DNA of 64,000 nucleotides from contig CM035352.1 in NCBI GenBank assembly GCA_020137815.1, forward strand, positions 2,396,529 to 2,460,528. The letters run 5' to 3'. Below, in pieces: positions 10,606 to 25,991 of the stretch (positions are counted from its first letter, which is position 1; the number at the start of each line of letters is the position of its first letter). A program made the position numbers and the translations under genes. The notes below the pieces were generated by a model. The model was not told the origin of the DNA and did not search any database. It saw only the letters and a program-made list of their open reading frames with translations. The stretch comes from Hormiphora californensis (Eukaryota; Ctenophora; Tentaculata; Cydippida; Pleurobrachiidae).

Positions 10606-11208
10606 ATGCCAGAGTACCGCTATGCCCTATCTATCACAGCCACGCTTGACAGACTGGACTACAACATCTCCCAAAAAGTTGCAATACTCAGACAGATGGA
10701 TAGAAACACCAGATCATTTCGTGTCCTAAACACACTAACTCGTATATTTGAGATTATTGGTAGTGCAGCAACTACAATTCCAGCAACTCTTATACTGACT
10801 ATTTGGTATGGTGGAGTGCACCCCAGTATTGCTAGCGTCTTTCTAAACGCGACGATACTGCAACTTCTTAACACCTGTGTTACTGCGTGTATCAAGGGTG
10901 TGGTGAAAAGGGAACGGCCAGGTTACTCCCAGAATGGTGATATGTATTTAACAAGATGGGTTGATATGTATTCCTTCCCTTCCGGTCATGCTGTACAAAT
11001 GTTAACATTAGCACGGTTTTGTCTTCTCTACATAGCGGATCCGGTCCTGAAATGGGGCCTCACAACCTTGTTCGGAGTTATCACATTTCTCAGAGTGTTT
11101 ACAGGTCGGCATTTTCTGGGGGATGTTATAGGAGGTTCGCTTCTTGGGTGGTACATGGTCAGTTTGTACACGACATTCTTTTGGGTGGATTCTACACAAT
11201 TCTTCTAA
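10606..11208 (+). CDS. PLPP6: PAP2-family lipid phosphatase, PLPP6-like
   Basis: Single-exon, 200-residue membrane protein. All three PAP2 signature motifs are present: KGVVKRERP (about residues 100-108), SFPSGHA (about 127-133) and RVFTGRHFLGD (about 165-175), with the catalytic His in the last and the acid-base His in SGH. Four or more hydrophobic segments surround them. The stretch KRERPGYSQNGDMYLTRWVD followed by YSFPSGHA resembles PLPP6 (polyisoprenoid diphosphate phosphatase) more than other LPPs. The expected activity is dephosphorylation of isoprenoid diphosphates or related lipids in the ER or nuclear envelope. An upstream acceptor-like sequence suggests a non-coding first exon. It could also be another PLPP6/7-type member. 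Confidence 0.8.
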   Translation: MPEYRYALSITATLDRLDYNISQKVAILRQMDRNTRSFRVLNTLTRIFEIIGSAATTIPATLILTIWYGGVHPSIASVFLNATILQLLNTCVTACIKGVVKRERPGYSQNGDMYLTRWVDMYSFPSGHAVQMLTLARFCLLYIADPVLKWGLTTLFGVITFLRVFTGRHFLGDVIGGSLLGWYMVSLYTTFFWVDSTQFF

Positions 11209-11439
11209 TATATCTGATGTTCCATTTAATCTGATTTAAGGACATAAGTATTTGCTGCGAGGGTTCGGTAGATCAAAGTATTTGTACAGAGTTTGTTATT
11301 GTTGTGTTGTATAGATCTTGAATAATGAATATGTATCTCTTAGTGTGCTATGTGTTTTAGTAATATGGTATTTCTCAATCTATCCAAGAGTATTTCTTTT
11401 CCCGACAAATCTCCCTCCAATATAATAACCCTCCCCTGA

Positions 11440-15604
<4,165 letters not shown>

Positions 15605-16015
15605 TAATGCTTTCCGTTTCCTGCGATGGAAATATCTCGGTGTTCCTTGTCAGCGCTGTAGAGTTAAACCCATGCTGCGCGCGCTAAGCATTGCCTTTAG
15701 TATGTCATCGCGCGTAACACACAACTTATGGCGAGGAGCCTGGGATTTGATCCATATGATTTAGAAATTGGACCAGAACTTCTGAACCTATCAACTGAAA
15801 GTTGACAACATGATGGTAATTGGTAATCAACAGTGTTCCTGCCCAACGATAGTTACTAAGAACAAGACTCGACGGTTTGAAATGAAATAACTGAACTCTC
15901 TCACACACTGATTTCAATACATGCAACTCTTGTCTCTTATCTCTTGAGTCTTATCTCTCTGCACTGTCTTCAGGAGAAAGTCCTTACATCCTATAACATC
16001 AAATCAGCCTCCCTT

Positions 16016-19000
16016 CTAGAATCGTGACTCCTTGCTTTGTTGAGAGTTGTAAGACATCTTGAGGGGCCGATACTGCACCACTTTCTCAGTTTCTGACATC
16101 ACATATGAATCTCCTCGTTGCTTGCCTCCAGTACTCATACTCGGTCTTGCATCAGCTGGTCCTTGGAATCTGTAGGATTATGGATGATTAGAAATTAGAA
16201 TAGGGTATTGGATGAAATGTGCTGAGGCATGCATAACATGTAGCGAAATTAAGCTGTCATCGTACGATATAAAAGCGCTATGTACCCAACAAGTAGCTCT
16301 CCCTCTTTGTAGCAGAATGCCAGAATAATATTCAGTGCTTTATTGATCGAACATAAAGGAGCTAAAAGGGAGACTACCGAAATAGGCATATAAACATTAA
16401 GAATACCACTGTCAGACAGGGAGGCTGCATGGTACCTCAGAAGAAGTTACCTTCTTGTTTAACCACTGCTCGGTTTTGGGCGTTATAAGTCATACTGACA
16501 CCCGACATAGACCGTCCTGAGGCCAGCCTATTAGCAGTGGTTTAGTTCGGGTCAGATCAATCAGTCTATTGGCATTATATTTTATAGGAGGAGGGGGGCT
16601 CTCGCTCACAGTTTTCTTTGACATGCTACATATTCTTGGTGTAACGCATCCGCACAGCCTGCATGTAGTGTTTTAGTCAGGTCATTGGTAGAGACCATAG
16701 TCCTAGTTCACACTCTCAAGTGCGAGCAAAAGAAAAACCCTCCAGCTTATGACTTATTTCTAGCGGTGCCAGATCGGGTCGGCGCCGCCAGGCAGTCATA
16801 CATGTCTAAAACTAGCTTACAGCACGGCAAGGATCTAGGCTGAATTTGTCACCACTGGGAGATGTGCGAGCTGGAGGGGCCATATCCCATTACATGGGTA
16901 TTTACAAAACATAGTCGGGTTTTTTATGTTCGAGGCGAGGCAAGCAGTCGGTCACAAAACAATGTCACAAAACACTGTCGTGCTTTCAAAACCCCCTATA
17001 TCTCAGCAGTCTTACTCTGTCTCTCACTTCACTCGGGCTATAAACACACTATCAAAAGGAAATCAGTCAAAAGTCGGTTGTCTGTAATCGTCTCACGGCC
17101 TCCTTGCTCCTAGCCATTGAAGGAGTGTCCTCTAGTGGTCGGTACATGTGTACAGGGGGAGCAGAGTTCTGTCGCCCATTTGCCAAGAGCACAACCCTTG
17201 TAGATTGTTTAGTCGGGTATCGTTGTTTTGTCTGTGTCGTGTAACTGTTCAATCGTCTGACACCACCACACCTGTACAATGTCATGTGTCAAGTTGTTAC
17301 ACACGTGCTTCTAGCCCTAGATACGTGAAGGGTAATTCCTAATATGATATGGATAAAACACTCCTTATATGGACATACCTCCACGGCATCATAATGTCTT
17401 TCCAGGGTTTAAGGCAGATTAGCAAACAGAACAGGTTTACCAGTAGGTCCAGGTCGTAAACGATAGTTTGGGAGCTCAGGGGTAGGTGGACTAGTTTCTT
17501 GAATAATAGCGAACTAGCAAAGGCCAGAATATCTGAAAACGGTTTCAATGTTGAATGTTCAAAATTATATTATTTGAATTTTGATACATAGTTCGAGAAA
17601 ATTAGTAAATCACTTACCGGTGCTCGCTGAAATAATGGTAACATTCCTGCACTTGGATATGTACCCCATAACCACCTGAAATAAATGTGGGAGAGAGAGA
17701 TAGAGGGATGGGCAGACTTGCAGTAGATGGGAAGAGCTGTAGTAGACATAGTAGTAGATAAGTAGACATAGTAGTAGTAGTGTTGTGCGCGGTGCGGTGT
17801 GCCCCTGATGAATCGTATGTTTCCCTCTTCGGGGCAGGTGCTGTTTGGTCACGGAAGAAAAGTCTAGAGCGCAATGGTCTGAAAATTCCACTCTTTTCTG
17901 TCTCTTCTCTGTATCGTTCTCTCCCTCTCTCTCTATGACTTTAATCTTAGCACATGTGTCAATGTTGCCAGGTGCATCAATGCCCCTGAGAATTACCCGA
18001 GACTTCAGTAGACAGGGCACAGTAAAATTTAGAGTTTAGTACCTACTACCTACATCATACGAATACTACTTGAATATGAAGACAGAAAAATTGTGTTTGT
18101 TTTGTGCACCCAAGGAGAGACGGTCGATCAAAGCTCCTTATATGGCATTGTTATTAAATCCTTATATGGAAACATTACCTTCATGGTAGCGCTGATCTCG
18201 CCTGGATCTTCCTTACTACTCCGAATAATGGGATAGGTGAACAGGAATAGAAGGGATAACTGGTAAAACAGGAGAAATCCAACCGCTGAAAGTAAAAATG
18301 GTATGACTATGATCTTGTTCCAAGTATTTCCAACACGGAGCACCCAACTGATGTCATACTTAGTCCATGTCCCCTACACATTCCTTCCTACTATTGACAA
18401 ATTAATAAACCCTACATCTCTCCCAACCCCTATTAAATCATATGATCCCTTGTCACACGCCCTTCCTTCTGTACCTACTACACAAAATATAGATTACAAC
18501 TTCTGCTTCCGATCCCAAAATGGGCCGCACTGAGACCGGGGTATTACCTAATCCGTAGAAGAATGTTGATGATTTCTTGTGTTTTCCCGACCAACACGCC
18601 ATGTCCTGTATCTCGTAGCTGTGTGTTGCAGACCAAGATGGGTGGACGAAGAAGATAATGAAGAACAGATATCCAACGAAAAACATACCCAGAACAAACC
18701 AACTGTAAGAGTGGGAGGGAGGGTTAACACAGAACAAACCAACTGTAAGAGTGGGAGGGAGGGTTAGTACAGCTAGGGTGGCGTGGGAAAAATTGGGTGA
18801 ACCTGCAGCTGCGGCTCCTTTTACATGTCGATTGAATTCACCGTTATTCTAGGGCCCTACAAGATTGGTAATATTCTACTAGTACATACCATTGCACGGA
18901 TATCGAACACTCAATGATCTAAAGGAGTGATCATATGCATATATTTGATATGAATTGTTATAATGGGAACCCCCCGCTGAGTAGAGATCTGTGGCGGCTT

Positions 19001-20776
19001 GGGAGAAAAGATGAAAGAGAAAGAGAGAAATGGAAGCTACGATTCGAATTGTCTGTCAGCTGCTCATAACTGGATAAGCGGCTGTTTGGTAAAGAGTTGT
19101 TACTCAACAAGTAAATCTAGAAGGTGAAACATCTAGATATATGTTTACCTAAAGACAGTCAGTTTCTTGTTCCGTAGTGTTTTTAGCATAGAGTCACTGT
19201 AGAAAGCATGCTGTCTGATCCACAGAAATATGTAACCTGAAAACACAAAGTTATTTGGTGATATCTTGAAACGAGATCTATTTCAGCAGATTTATATGCC
19301 GTGCAACTTGACAGTGATTGACTTGGTTGCATTTCCAGCAACTCAATGGAATTCTATGGAATTCCATGGAATGCATGTGTGCCACTAATTGCCGATATAA
19401 CAGCTGTAGTAGTAAGGCGAGCAGTACCCGACAAGGAACCTGTCTAAATTGGTATGTGTACAGTAATTGGGAAGCCGTATAGTATCAAAGCTAGTAAACC
19501 TACCTCTATATTATAGTAACTCAGTAGGAATAGTGCACTGTAAATAACTCTATTTTCCACCAATATCACCCATCAATTTTACCTGGACAGAGGCTGGTAA
19601 CGAATACAATATGATGGACTTGTCTCCACGTTTTGCAGGTATCAGGGCTGTCAGCCATGTTCAGCAGCCCCCACTCGTTAATTGCCATCTCAGTCAGGGC
19701 AAAGGTAAAGGAGATGGTGACTGTACCGTACATTAGAAGACCCCGTTTTCTTCTGACTTGCTGTTCACCACGGTGCCTGAAATTGGGATTTGTTAACACA
19801 CGTGTTACGTACGTCTCCATGGAGTCTTTCACTAGAGCGTGCTAACTGGGTGTGCTTTATTATGCCCGCCGAGCAGTTGGTTACGAAGTAACCCCTTGCC
19901 AGCGCACGCGAAGGTCGCCCGGCTATCAATGAGAGGGGTTTTGCCCACGTAGCGGGCAAGCCCCGTAGGGATGTGAGGGGATCGCCCTACGGGCGCGCGA
20001 TCATGAGGGGCGCGACGTGCCCAAAGAGGGGTTATTTCGTAACCAAGCCGAGAAGGCAGGTGTATGCGTGTCAGCGGCTATACTACCCAACACATCTGTC
20101 ATCTTTCCTTCTCCTAAACTACCACTGCCATCTTGATATTCCTGGAACACATAACACCGGAAGAACCAAAAATGCAACTTTCGTCAGCTTTCGTATGAAC
20201 CAGTAGGGGTTCAGTGACAGGTGACTTCATCTTCTCTTCTTGGAAACAACTTCTATCAATGCTTCTCTCTCTATATCTCTCTATATCTCAATCCCCCTCT
20301 ATTACTACCTGACAAACTCCCACAGAGTGCAGTGTTGGACAAGTGTTGAAAAGTGTACTGAGAGCGGGAGAAGTGACGAGTGTGTATGTTAATGGAGGGA
20401 GATGGGAACTTAACTCCCTCTCTCCCAATTCTCACATGAGAAAGTTTTCAGCAACTACCAAAGTAGAAATGCCCTGGAAAATGATGTAATCTGGCCTTGA
20501 TCCAGAATTACTACAATTTAAGAATAAACAAAACATTCTTAGTGTCATCTCAGTGACAGTTCAACTAAATCTCATTAATGATCTTGTGAGAATAGAGGAC
20601 TATTGATGACTAATAGGACGACTATATGTGCTAACTGGTACTAACCTCCATATGTAGAGAAGTAATCCAAAGAGGAGGTAGGCAGTGATTGAAAAGTAGA
20701 TAACCCAGACACTCTGGGATACTATCCAATCAACCCGCCGATAGGGAGAAGTGTAGTTGTTTAGGGTCTGGTTCAT
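16016..20776 (-). CDS. Seven-TM membrane protein, unrecognised family
   Basis: Eight exons (- strand): 20776-20646, 19776-19583, 19236-19149, 18702-18548, 18285-18179, 17675-17618, 17532-17379 and 16169-16016. All join in phase, giving 346 residues if the ATG at 20776 is the start. Seven hydrophobic segments: VWVIYFSITAYLLFGLLLYI, GLLMYGTVTISFTFALTEMA, VHHIVFVTSLCPGYIFLWI, WFVLGMFFVGYLFFIIFFV, FYGLAVGFLLFYQLSLLFLF, CRNVTIISASTDILAFASSL and DLDLLVNLFCLLICL. There is an N-glycosylation-type N-terminus (NQTLNNYT). A Cys pair (DTCKTW, SLCPGY) and a polar C-tail follow a receptor-like plan. I see no DRY or NPxxY motif. The ATG lies two bases after a possible acceptor (ccctgatag), so an upstream exon may supply more N-terminus. 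Confidence 0.7.
18690..18769. repeat. 40-bp tandem duplication covering a 3' splice site
   Basis: Two direct copies of the same 40 bp, beginning at agaacaaacc (18691 and 18731). On the gene strand each contains a pyrimidine tract, CTCTTACAG and the first bases of the seven-TM gene exon 18702-18548. Confidence 0.9.
19877..20046. mobile_element. MITE family 'TTGGTTACGAA', long copy
   Basis: The ends are TTGGTTACGAAGTAACCCC and the inverse of GGGGTTATTTCGTAACCAA. The body is GC-rich, 170 bp, in an intron of the seven-TM gene. A 66-bp relative lies at 25553-25618. Confidence 0.8.
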
Positions 20777-22465
20777 TGCTATCAGGGAGAAATTACAGCA
20801 TTTAAATTCCGTTAGTTTCAAACAACAAAACAGATTAACAGATCTGAGTTGATATGCTATACTCGTGACGGCTGTGAGGGACAGTATAGGCTGTCAAGAA
20901 TTGAACACTGTCAGAGCGTGGGGTAACTGAATGCATGATAGAATTCAAAGTCAAAATGAGGACTAGGTATGTAAGATACTGAATGCATGTTCAATTCTTC
21001 ACAATGTGAGCAACACCACATGATATATGGTACGCCAAAAGTTATCTGATATTCGCCATGATTGACGACAATGAAAATTAAACAAAACGATGCTGTTTAA
21101 ATGGAAAAAATGATGCGAAAGTTTTGACTATGCGATCGCACAAATCATTGAATTGATCTTACCAAGAGTGTAATAAAGTTTAAAACACCCAACTCATCAC
21201 ACATAATATAACACGCATGCTATTAGCTATCATATGATGGTTATATGATAGCCTTTCAAATCTCGACGAGTTTCTAAAGCTTTTGGAGCTTCCGTGAAGC
21301 TATTGAGTTAGCTTCCTTTTGTCGCCAGATCTAGCATGTATGTTTTAACAACTGCAGATTGCAACTACATTATGTGTGAATAGTGTTACTGAATGTTAGC
21401 TGATGTTTTGGGTGAGAGAAAATAGAATTTACACATGGATATATCACATGGCTGGACAATAATTGTTGACACGGAAATACAACTACTCAAATTGAGAGAG
21501 CAGTGAAGGAGCAAATTACAACAGATAGATTGGTAGGAAGTAGACAACAAACACACACACTACTATCATGGTAAAAACAACAATCCTACTGCAATTACAT
21601 CATGAGACAACAAGATTGGGTGTCAGTGTAATTTTACTAGTAGGTAACAGTCACCCTGTGTGATAGGAAGGTAGCAAAGAAAACTCTATCTGGTGCAGCT
21701 CAGTAAGTTTACACCCACCCTCCAATAATCAAATTGTAAACCCACTCTACCTACATACGTCATACCACACCGTATAGGATGTCATATATCAAGCTAAAAC
21801 AAACAGGCAGCCATGTAGCTCGTCTCTCACTTCTTTGTCATAGCAACTATATAAAGGGAGAAAGGTCAAGAGTAAATGGCAAGCTCATAAAATAGGAAGA
21901 ACAATGTGAATGCTGCATAAATGTTAAATACCCCAAAGCTTAGATCTATTATAGCTCATCTTATAATAAGATGAGTGGTCGTAAAAAGAAAATGCTTCTA
22001 TGTGCCAGTATTTCTGTGTGCCAAAATTAACAGCGTGTGATACACAATTAGATACAACGTGGTGTCAACGTTGTGGTTTTATATGGCTTCTTATGTCATA
22101 ATAGTTCAAACACAAGAAACAAATAATTTCCGTGGAATTGATAGATTATAGGTCTATCTGATACTCCAGGGTTCGAGGTAGGCAGTCCAATAGAATATTA
22201 CTATTAGCTATTATCGAGAACTGAAAAGAGAGTGTAAGCAAGTTAGCAAGCACATATGAAGTTAATTAAGGTTTCAATGGCTTTCTTGTTATCTTGTTAT
22301 CATCTTCGTGTATAAACTACAGTCTACACAGATGTCAGTTCCTCACAGAGCCTCCCCTCCCTGGAAACTATCCGTATCCAGATTGAATTGTTGTTTAGTT
22401 TTGAGTATCCGAGTAGGTACCGGTGGTCAATCCGGAAATCTCGTCATCCATTTCCCCAGAAGTAC

Positions 22466-22765
22466 CTTGAACGATGGTAGGTCTTCCGCCATTCAGGATG
22501 AAAATCGAGCGTTGTTTCGTAGCTCCGACAGACGTTACACCTCGGCCTCAAGGTACACGATAAGTCTCCAGGGTGGACTTTTGCAACTACAAAACACTTG
22601 GCTGACTGCCATACAAGAAAGTGAGAGAATTGTAAATAGCTATAGAATCACATCTTTAGATCAAGTTACAGAGAGAATAGGGATTTCCTTAATCGAATGA
22701 AAGCAAATCTGATAACGACTCACGGTAACTGTTCTCAGCTCTGCTGCAAACTCTGGATATTTCAT
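22466..22765 (-). CDS. Candidate upstream exons of the seven-TM gene
   Basis: Two exons (- strand) join in phase: 22765-22724 (MKYPEFAAELRTVT) and 22605-22466 (SAKCFVVAKVHPGDLSCTLR, then a Cys-rich piece RCNVCRSYE). The donors are GTGAGT and GTACTT. The second exon ends with two bases left over, which does not fit the acceptor before 20776, so at least one linking exon is missing. A 14-nt microexon near 22347-22361 would restore phase but is speculative. This may be the extracellular N-terminus of the seven-TM protein or a separate short gene. Confidence 0.35.
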
Positions 22766-23601
22766 GATGCGATTGTTTGCGGAGTAGATCTATCACGCGC
22801 AAATTTATTTTACTTTTACGCTGCTTATTAGCCTTGCCGCGCCGCGCGGAATCGCTAAATTTGATCTCCAAAAAAGTTGTGTGATCGCGAATTTCTGCGA
22901 ATTTTTTCACTTCAATTTTGGTTTTTGAAAATCCGAAGCCAATGTGAAGTCGCTCAGCCTCAGAACTTTACCCAGGGTATTACAATGTTGCTCTGGTTCA
23001 TAGCTGTGTCGGTTTTACAAGTTATGGTCCACGATAGACACTGTTAATCCCAGAACGGTCAACGGCCCGCAAAGGGACAATCTGCGGTCAAGTCACAATC
23101 ACAAAACATTTTATATTCCGCTTTATAGTTTATAGCTTAACTACTAGAGAAGTACTTAAAATATAAGTCTTACATTTCTGGGATTAAAAATGATCCAAAC
23201 CCGCTTGGGGGAAAGCCGTGCGGCGTGCACTGCCCCTGGCACTGCCCCTGCGGTCAACTTCCCGAAACGAGATGCTTTGGCCTTCGGTGCTTTGTGTTGG
23301 TGTTACCCTGATATATTACAGCTCAAAGATACATTCTGAATGTAACATTCATACTGGCTTCCAAAGAGTTGTTTAGACACTGTAAGACGGAAGATGTCTT
23401 AGAATGTGCTTTAGTTTCAACTTTGTTTTGGAAACGTTACTCAGCTTGGATTTATATTCAAAAATAAAAACTGTTTGTATACAGAAGTATATTTTCAACT
23501 TTTCTCTCTTTATAACTGCAACCATCTCTGATCAGACCTAAAATCTGACCTCTCTCTTCAATCTTCATCAATTTGAAAATTGTTCTTCTTCCGACAACTC
23601 T
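22766..23601. other. Intergenic region
   Basis: No exon, RNA gene or clear repeat was seen. AT-rich toward 23400-23560, probably the 3' flank of the EF-hand gene. Confidence 0.4.
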
Positions 23602-24581
23602 TCACTTGGGTTTACAAGTCATTCCCACAAACTCGATGTAATTAATCTTTCCATCTCCATCAAAGTCTGCTTCCTTTATAAGCTCATCAGCCTCCTTGTC
23701 AGTCAGGGGATCACCAATAGCAGTTAGGACACGTATCAGCTCCGTCGTCTCGATATACCCGTCATGATCATCATCAAACACTTCAAACGCCTCCCTGATA
23801 GAGTTGTTGTGGTTACTGAGTTGTCATGGTTACAGAGTTTTCATGGTTATTATGTTGTCATGGTTACTAAGTTGTCATGGTTACTGAGTTAGCAAGTTGT
23901 CATGGTTACTGAGTTGTTATGGGTACTGAGTTGTCATGGTTACTCAGTAAGTAAGTTGTCATGCAAAATAATGCCTACATTGATGTGTTATCAAATACTT
24001 ACTTAAGTTCTTGGTCCAGAAAGCCATGTCTGTTCCGGTGCTCAGCTATTATCTCCCTGAAACGAGTCTGTTAGTTATATGAACTCATGACCTCCCGGCT
24101 CCCACACCCAGGACGTGTCCACACCCTATCTACCTACCTAGTTATGTACATCAATTATAACAAATCATCGCAATTCTGGCTGGTGGTATTGCTAACTTAC
24201 AGGAATTCCTGGAATGAAATGGTGGTTTTCTCAATACTGCTCAGTTCTGTAACATGGTGATTGATTTCCTCCTCCGTAGGAACACCCCCCGCACATCGCA
24301 TCACCTGACCTAACTGGTCCAGCTTTATTGTACCCGCCTCTGCAAAGGGTTTAGTTAGTGGACACTATTTTTTTCGGAAAATTTGATGTTTACAGGTGGA
24401 AAGGACTCCACTGAAAAGATGTCTTATTTCTACGATAACACATACTTCCTTTGGTGAAGACGCTGAAGACCTTCTTCAGCTCCGATACCTGGTCCTCACT
24501 AAGGGGGTACTCTCCTGCCATGTGTTTCTTTTGTGGTGTTGCCGGCTTCTTCCCCTTCCCCTTCTTTTTAGTTGGCGGCAT
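23602..24581 (-). CDS. EF-hand calcium-binding protein, calmodulin-like
   Basis: Four exons (- strand): 24581-24446, 24339-24201, 24056-24003 and 23794-23602, in phase, giving 173 residues. A Lys-rich N-terminus ([18 protein letters not shown]) precedes four EF-hand units. The first two are degenerate: [14 protein letters not shown] lacks the normal loop acids, and the second is not recognisable as a loop. The last two are canonical: [12 protein letters not shown], and [12 protein letters not shown] near the C-terminus. So only two Ca2+ sites are expected. The layout resembles calmodulin/centrin-type regulators, including axonemal ones; the exact orthologue is not recognised. Confidence 0.8.
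23806..23965. repeat. Minisatellite, about 18-bp unit, in EF-hand gene intron
   Basis: About eight imperfect copies of gttgtcatggttactgag, some with 4-8 bp changes, lie in the intron 23795-24002. Confidence 0.85.
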
Positions 24582-24812
24582 AGCTCTTACCTACTAAACA
24601 AATGTTAGTCATTGACAATTTTGGGATTGGCATCTGCAATTTCAACATCTTCAGAACTGTTGAAGTGAAATTTATTAAGAAAAATACAAGTTTTTGTAGG
24701 CAGCTGCAGTAGGAGGGCTAGGAGCAATTTAGAAAATAGAAAACACTTCAAGTTGACTGTTGAGAACTGAAAGTGATGTTGGGGCGAAACATGTACTAGC
24801 GTACAGCGCACA

Positions 24813-24816
<4 letters not shown>

Positions 24817-24907
<91 letters not shown>

Positions 24908-24925
24908 ATACCTCTCTCTATCTCT
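24817..24925 (+). repeat. (CT)n microsatellite
   Basis: About 85 bp of nearly pure TC, then interrupted CT-rich sequence. Confidence 0.95.
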
Positions 24926-25552
24926 CCCTCTCTCTCACTCCCTCTCTCTGTAACGCTGACTCTGATTAATTGACCACCACTGCTCCTGTCAAGCTGAGTC
25001 AGTATACCTAAAACCATCTATGAAGTGTGTACAAAGATGTTGGGAGAAAGCCTGAAGTTGGGTGTGTTATACGGGAGGCAGGGGGCCGGGGTGATTGAAA
25101 AAATATGTTATAAGATAAGTCGGAGAGCAAAAAAGTACAAGATAAAACATTTTCGAGGCGATATCATTACATATTTGACTGCTCTGCACGTACAATGCTG
25201 TTCAAAGTTCAAACATATAATATGTTCTATGGTGATACAAGCGTTCTACAAGGTGGGCTTGACACTTGACAAGAGAGAAACAACACAACTATATCTTCAG
25301 CAGCTGGCCACCAGCAAACAGGTTCCTTCCACAAAGGAGAGTACGAGAGTAGAGAATGAGAGCGCGAGAGAGTGAGGGAGAGATTAAAACGAGAGAGAAA
25401 AAAGAACATTGGAGTGTGTGGGTTGTCAGGGTATTTACCAAAGAACGTTGTAATGTGATATGCCCCCGGAAATTCTTCTATACGAGCAAATCGAATATCT
25501 GGCTAGCAGGCAGCTTTGAGTGTGTTCTCAGTTAGCTGAGTCTGTTCCTGAA

Positions 25553-25618
25553 TTGGTTACGAAGTCACCCCTAATATTTCACTGGGGCGCTCGCGTGGAG
25601 GGGTAATTTCATTACCAA
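25553..25618. mobile_element. MITE family 'TTGGTTACGAA', short copy
   Basis: The ends are TTGGTTACGAAGTCACCCCT and the inverse of AGGGGTAATTTCATTACCAA around a 26-bp centre. Its ends match those of the copy at 19877-20046. Confidence 0.75.
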
Positions 25619-25991
25619 GTTCCTGAAATGAACTATGGAGGATGTGGTCGGTAAACGATAAACAAGGCAATATAGAAACAGTAAAGACAATAATTGGAAA
25701 AGTTCCAGCTAACATTCGACTAATTGGTGGTCTATAAAGTAGATACACGGTATAGTAACAGACACTCGTAAGGAGAGAGGAGACACAAATATAAACCATT
25801 TATCACGGCTTTCTCTCCTACTATTCCTTTCCTTCGCTCTCTCTCTCTCCCCATCTCTCTTTCTCTCTCTCCCCTCTGCCTATCTCTACTATCCCTATGG
25901 CAACTACCGTGTCCCCCTGGACAGACCATACTTCATTCACTATGACTAATGACCTCAATAATCCTAATGAATATCACCCCTTCTCTAGCAG

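Larger units (their letters stand above)
24582..25991. other. Region between divergent EF-hand and RFWD3 genes
   Basis: Holds the (CT)n tract at 24817-24925, a short MITE at 25553-25618 and CT-rich sequence to 25880. The first exon(s) of RFWD3 should lie here or be non-coding; I could not fix one by phase. Confidence 0.4.

Noticed and set aside
22308-22700. 130-residue plus-strand ORF
   Set aside because: Overlaps minus-strand sequence with splice signals and matching phase; no recognisable protein.
23806-23965. CRISPR-like array
   Set aside because: Direct repeats are contiguous without unique spacers and lie in a eukaryotic intron.
25557-25929. Minus-strand ORFs with hydrophobic stretches
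   Set aside because: No splice-consistent extension and overlap with a MITE and CT-rich repeats.
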